Shown: positions 60,492 through 64,000 of the stretch, in pieces | Layout of the letters: the number at the start of each line of letters is the position of its first letter | How positions within the stretch are numbered: the first letter of the stretch is position 1 | NCBI GenBank assembly: GCA_964478545.1 | Contig: CAYZIS010000003.1 | Span: 71,378 to 135,377, forward strand | Direction: 5' to 3' | Source: DQWO01 sp964478545 | GTDB lineage: Bacteria > Desulfobacterota > Anaeroferrophillalia > Anaeroferrophillales > Anaeroferrophillaceae | Length of the DNA stretch: 64,000 nt | Notes under the pieces: model-generated | Told to the model about the DNA's origin: nothing | The model's input: the letters and a program-made list of their open reading frames with translations, nothing else | The model's database searches: none | Program-made: the position numbers and the translations under genes

Positions 60492-61091
60492 CTATTTATT
60501 TTGAGATAACCAATACTTCAAAGATTTACCATTATCCTTGACTTGCCATTCTCTTGGCCCACTAACAGAACAACCTGCAACAAAACAAGCTGCCGCAGAA
60601 GGACTATTGAACGTAATCGGCCTTTTTATTTCATATAATTCTTCGTTTGATGATGGTGATACTTCACCGTCGTTCACAGCCTTTCTTTTTCTATCTTCGA
60701 TATGATCTGCAAGCGAATGATAAGATATTCTGTTCATTGTTGACCCCGCAAGGATGCGAACACTTTTTCCGAAATATTCTGCCTCAGCACATGCATCTCC
60801 ATATGTCATCGTAAGCAATAGAGTATCAGATATATTGATATTAGTATCCACTAAAGAAATATGAGTTTTACTTCTTGTATCGGGGTCAAACGTATTTATC
60901 CATTCAGTTTGCAAACTATGTACTTTCAGTTGAAAAGTATCCATTTCTTTTCCTGTCTTCATAAGACGAGCAACCGCATCAAAATCTCCTTTATCGACCA
61001 GGTGTTTAGCTTCTTCCTTCAATTCTTTAGAAACACTTCCGATTTCTTCAAGAATCAATTCGAATGCTGTATGAATTCCATCATCTTTCAT
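60492..61091 (-). CDS. DUF4357-domain protein
   Basis: The 199-residue protein has a helical N-terminal part (EIGSVSKELKEEAKHLVDKGDFDAVARLMKTGKEM) and a C-terminal DUF4357-like domain: ILAGSTMNRISYHSLADHIEDRKR, then FNSPSAAACFVAGCSVSGPREWQV. DUF4357 often occurs in restriction or DNA-processing contexts, but no such genes are adjacent. The function is unknown. A GGAGAG site precedes the start. Confidence 0.75.
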   Translation of the reverse strand: MKDDGIHTAFELILEEIGSVSKELKEEAKHLVDKGDFDAVARLMKTGKEMDTFQLKVHSLQTEWINTFDPDTRSKTHISLVDTNINISDTLLLTMTYGDACAEAEYFGKSVRILAGSTMNRISYHSLADHIEDRKRKAVNDGEVSPSSNEELYEIKRPITFNSPSAAACFVAGCSVSGPREWQVKDNGKSLKYWLSQNK

Positions 61092-61319
61092 TTATATCTC
61101 TCCTTAACATTGAAGATCGAACGGTCGGGTTCAGGGAGCTGTCCAGCCGTGCCGGGATATCCGAGGGAAAAATGGCATTTTCCCCCAAAGCAATCGACCC
61201 ATTGCTTTCATGGTATTAGTACCAATCTTCTTTTATTTTCTCACCTACTTTGAGATCCTGAAAGATAACCATTATAATACTGCCCATCATATGATTTAGG
61301 CGGAATTCCAACTATCGCA

Positions 61320-61907
61320 TCATCGACAGCGATGTCTGCTTATCGCATCCTCGACAGCATTACTGATGTCTCTTTTCCTTTCTTCCTGAACTCTTTCAAC
61401 ATTCCTGGCAGCTTGTCTATTGGACATCACTGCAGATGGATTAGCCCCAGCTTGAATCATTTCTAAATCATTGATTTGATTTTGAAGAACAGCTCTTTGC
61501 TTTCTGAGGTTTCTTACCTCTCTCATAGCACTAGCCCTACCGCTACTATTCCTAAATGAGGTCTCATTGTGGCGGCTATTAGATACTGTGGCTCTCTCAG
61601 CTTTTTTTATCTTTTTATCTATAGCTTTTATTTCTGACTGAAGTTTCTCGATCTGACTATTATAATTTCCTGTAGTGGAAGTAATATTTTTTTGTCTGGA
61701 GATACTTCCAGAACCACCTGTTGTTGAAGGGGAAGATTCCCGATATTTATGAGATGTATAGCTTTTGGCAGTGCTCTGCCCTTTATATGAGTTATATTTT
61801 TTAAGCGATGAATTAGTATAAACTGTTTCCGCCCAGCAAGGAGTGACAATAAATAGGCAAATTATTAACACAAAAAAATTTTTCACTTCGAACCCCCTGT
61901 TTTTCAA
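61320..61907 (-). CDS. Exported Ser/Lys-rich coiled-coil protein, unknown
   Basis: The protein begins with a hydrophobic signal (KNFFVLIICLFIVTPCWAE); the true start may be GTG at about 61883 rather than the first ATG. The mature part is rich in Ser, Tyr, Lys and Thr. It then forms coiled coil (IEKLQSEIKAIDKKIKKAERA and VRNLRKQRAVLQNQINDLEMI) and ends QAARNVERVQEERKRDISNAV. No family is recognised. Confidence 0.6.
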   Translation of the reverse strand: MKNRGFEVKNFFVLIICLFIVTPCWAETVYTNSSLKKYNSYKGQSTAKSYTSHKYRESSPSTTGGSGSISRQKNITSTTGNYNSQIEKLQSEIKAIDKKIKKAERATVSNSRHNETSFRNSSGRASAMREVRNLRKQRAVLQNQINDLEMIQAGANPSAVMSNRQAARNVERVQEERKRDISNAVEDAISRHRCR

Positions 61908-62425
61908 AACAGTGTCAATAACTGGAAAATATCCATTATATCACTCTATATCTGGCTATTTTTTCCAGATATTTTGATATTAATAGCTTAATATGGTTTA
62001 TTATTTACCAAGAATGTCGACGCGTCGACATTTTAGCTTTCCATAACCTTATCGACATAAAGGATATAATCTTTAAGATATAATGATCCTAGGCCCGGCA
62101 ATAACAAATCAATGGGAGACAATATTATGATTTTATAAAAAAACTGCAACATGATCATATGGTTATATGAATGGCAGGCAGCAATAGGAATATGGATACA
62201 ATAAGAGATAAGGAATAGAATTTCCATTACTCCGGAAGCCTTGATTTTAGCGGGTCATGATATAACAGTTAATAGCGGCGACGAGTTATAGCGATTCTTT
62301 TATATAGAAATGGAATAGGCGGGCATGGAATACAATAACAAAAAAAAGGCAGAGCCTGGAGAACTGATAGGGAGTAGAATTATTTAATTAAAGTTTTTTA
62401 TGTGGATTTTTGTATAAGGATTGCT
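61908..62425. other. AT-rich intergenic interval left of the insertion sequence
   Basis: No convincing gene is present in this roughly 520-bp AT-rich stretch. The only strong structure is the 20-bp perfect palindrome at 62013-62032, listed separately. Confidence 0.5.
62013..62032. promoter_or_regulatory. Perfect 20-bp palindrome
   Basis: AATGTCGACGCGTCGACATT is a perfect inverted repeat without spacer, in otherwise AT-rich DNA. It could be an operator for a dimeric regulator, or a resolution or attachment site; nothing around it decides. Confidence 0.45.
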
Positions 62426-62512
62426 TGTACACCCCCTGTGTCAGGATAGATGTCGTGTGCTATAATAAAATCTTTAATTAAAAAGAAGGGGGGCGATTTA
62501 AGGATCAAAATT

Positions 62513-63007
62513 ATGCGATATCCAAAAGAGAGAAAAGAAGCAATACTGAAAAAGATGATACCGCCAAACAATCGGAGCATAGCAGGGTTGGCTAAAGTGG
62601 AATGTATTTCAGAAGGTACACTATATAACTGGCGGAATGAATCCCGTAAGAAGGGTATTTTACTTCCAGACGGCAATAGCAGCCCGGAAGGTTGGACAAC
62701 CAGGGATAAATTTGCCGCTGTTGTAGAAAGTATGGTGCTTAATGAGGTTCAACTGGGCGAATATTGTCGGAAAAAAGGGATTTATCCAGAGCAGATAAAG
62801 TCCTGGCGTACAGCCTGCGAACAAGCCAATGATTGGGATAATGCTCAGAATAAAAGGTTTAAAAAGCAACAGCAGGAAGATCGTCAAAGATTTAAAGCCT
62901 TGGAACGGGAGTTGATTCGCAAAGAGAAGGCATTGGCTGAAACTGCGGCATTGTTAGTGTTACAAAAAAAAGCCCGGGCGATTTGGGGGGACAAAGAGGG
63001 CGTATGA
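62513..63007 (+). CDS. Transposase OrfA, helix-turn-helix protein
   Basis: The 164-residue protein has two HTH-like segments: YPKERKEAILKKMIPPNNRSIAGLAKVECISEGTLYNWRNESRKKG and VESMVLNEVQLGEYCRKKGIYPEQIKSWRTACEQAN. A charged coiled coil follows (QQQEDRQRFKALERELIRKEKALAETAALLVLQKK). This is the DNA-binding subunit of a two-ORF transposase. The ATG at 62513 is preferred; AAGGA lies upstream. It overlaps orfB by 4 bases. Confidence 0.85.
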   Translation: MRYPKERKEAILKKMIPPNNRSIAGLAKVECISEGTLYNWRNESRKKGILLPDGNSSPEGWTTRDKFAAVVESMVLNEVQLGEYCRKKGIYPEQIKSWRTACEQANDWDNAQNKRFKKQQQEDRQRFKALERELIRKEKALAETAALLVLQKKARAIWGDKEGV

Positions 63008-64000
63008 TCAGCGCCCCGGATCGCCGTCAAGCAGTGAAGCTGATTAGCGAGGCTTGTGAATCCGGGGCTCGCAAACATAAGGCTTGCGAAATCATGAAAA
63101 TTGATCTTCGCACATTCCAACGCTGGACCCAGGAAGATGAAGTGAAAAGTGACAAACGTCCCGCGGCCCAGCGTCCGGATCCGCATAATAAACTAAGTTC
63201 CGAGGAGAGACAGCAAGTGCTTGAAGTTTGCCATCAGCCGGAATTTGCCAGTTCACCCCCAAGTCAGATTGTTCCGCAATTGGCTGATCGAGGTGAGTAT
63301 ATAGCCTCAGAATCAAGTTTTTATCGGATACTTCGTGAAGCTGACGAACAGCATCATCGCGGTCGTAGCCGGGCATCCAGAAAAGTCGCTTTGCCGACGA
63401 GTTTTTGTGCGACTGAACCGAATCAGGTTTGGAGTTGGGATATTACTTGGTTGCCAGGACCGATACATGGATTGTTCTTTTATCTGTATATGATCATTGA
63501 TATCTATAGTCTTAAGGTTGTTGGCTGGGAAGTTTACTCCCAGGAGTTATCGGAATATGCATCGATTGTTCTTCGTCGGGGGGTATTGACTGAAAACTGC
63601 ATATTTCAACCTCTGGTTTTGCATGCTGATAATGGTAGTCCGCAAAAAGGCAGTGCTCTAAAGGCCACTATGGAGGCTCTCGGTATACGTCCTTCTTACA
63701 GCCGCCCTCGGGTTAGCGATGACAATCCCTATTCTGAAGCGATTTTTCGTACCTGCAAATACCGGCCCAATTATCCAAATAAAGGGTTTGTGAATATAGA
63801 AAAAGCTCGTTTATGGGCAAGCAATTTTGTTGATTGGTACAATGAAGAGCACCATCACAGTGGCATTAAGTTTGTTACCCCAAGCCAGCGACACGCTGGA
63901 GAAGACGTTGAAATCCTGGCAAAACGAAAAGAAGTGTATGAGTCGGCTGTTGTATTGCACTTTATTCTGAAAAATACCGGCTCTTTTGTGTCACAATATG
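63004..64000 (+). CDS. Transposase OrfB, DDE integrase-type, incomplete at window end
   Basis: From ATG at 63004 the frame is open to the window end (332 codons). An HTH region (ACEIMKIDLRTFQRW) is followed by the rve-type core. The catalytic acids are in VWSWDITWLPGP, LVLHADNGSPQKGS and RVSDDNPYSEAIFRT, which give D, D and E. The C-terminal FVDWYNEEHHHSGIKFVTP is also typical. It appears intact as far as visible. Confidence 0.9.
   Translation, partial: MISAPDRRQAVKLISEACESGARKHKACEIMKIDLRTFQRWTQEDEVKSDKRPAAQRPDPHNKLSSEERQQVLEVCHQPEFASSPPSQIVPQLADRGEYIASESSFYRILREADEQHHRGRSRASRKVALPTSFCATEPNQVWSWDITWLPGPIHGLFFYLYMIIDIYSLKVVGWEVYSQELSEYASIVLRRGVLTENCIFQPLVLHADNGSPQKGSALKATMEALGIRPSYSRPRVSDDNPYSEAIFRTCKYRPNYPNKGFVNIEKARLWASNFVDWYNEEHHHSGIKFVTPSQRHAGEDVEILAKRKEVYESAVVLHFILKNTGSFVSQY

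Larger units (their letters stand above)
62426..64000 (+). mobile_element. Two-ORF insertion sequence (IS3-like), right end outside window
   Basis: The probable left end is at TGTACACCCCCTGTGTCAGG (62426). Two overlapping transposase genes follow, orfA and orfB, with an ATGA overlap. The element continues past the window, so the right inverted repeat and target duplication cannot be checked. Confidence 0.8.

Overview
The window looks like chromosomal DNA of a Gram-negative anaerobe of the Deltaproteobacteria/Desulfobacterota type. This is inferred from gene content and order, not from an rRNA gene (none is present). Pointers are the order M50 protease-trpS-scpA-scpB-rluB, a cysteine-rich PxxKW protein, a LapA/LapB pair, a Bat/MoxR cluster, a ferredoxin-domain DUF2148 protein, a TRAP transporter and molybdenum-hydroxylase remnants. 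No tRNA, rRNA, CRISPR array or prophage was seen.

Layout. 1-11.2 kb: the 5' part of RNase R (minus strand) diverges from a long plus-strand housekeeping run: ftsH, folP, cdaA, cdaR, glmM, pdxJ, acpS and bifunctional nnr. 11.3-17.5 kb: a broken CBS gene, an HPF/RaiA protein fused to a cold-shock domain, a PEBP-like protein, adenine deaminase with a purine phosphoribosyltransferase, one intact and one broken GNAT gene, and a CYTH protein. 18-25.2 kb: a CBS protein, tsaE, lysC, cimA, moaB, a rimI-like gene, pyrK and pyrD. 25.2-39.7 kb: mostly minus-strand core genes (PilZ, lapB, lapA, HIT, recJ, an EamA transporter, coaD, rsmD, a PxxKW protein, a deoxynucleoside kinase, rluB, scpB, scpA, trpS, M50, DUF4139), interrupted by a three-copy tandem duplication at 27.8-28.6 kb.

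39.7-49.4 kb is a decaying catabolic island. Two flavin-subunit genes, an iron-sulfur subunit gene, a molybdenum-subunit gene, a hydantoinase-B gene and an acyl-CoA dehydrogenase gene are all broken by deletions, frameshifts or a stop. A phenylacetate-CoA-ligase-like gene, a complete TRAP transporter and a GntR regulator remain intact. 49.4-56.8 kb is a complete minus-strand MoxR-DUF58-DUF4381-BatA-BatBC-BatD cluster. 57-64 kb is an accessory tail with a DsrE protein, an SH3 protein, a PilZ protein, several orphans, repeats and the left part of a two-ORF insertion sequence that runs off the window.

The most distinctive non-coding content is a set of dispersed repeats. One is a 245-bp MITE-like element: two complete copies each sit inside a perfect 9-bp target duplication, both between divergently transcribed genes, and a third copy is truncated. 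A second is a palindromic element whose loop grows by nested hairpins and which lies at several gene-truncation points. A third is an inverted pair that brackets lysC-cimA-moaB-rimI. These repeats, together with the decayed catabolic genes, suggest an actively rearranging genome. I found no clearly novel enzymatic or defence system. The best candidates for new biology are the MITE family, the nested-palindrome family, the HPF-cold-shock fusion and the amplified 52-residue coiled-coil gene.
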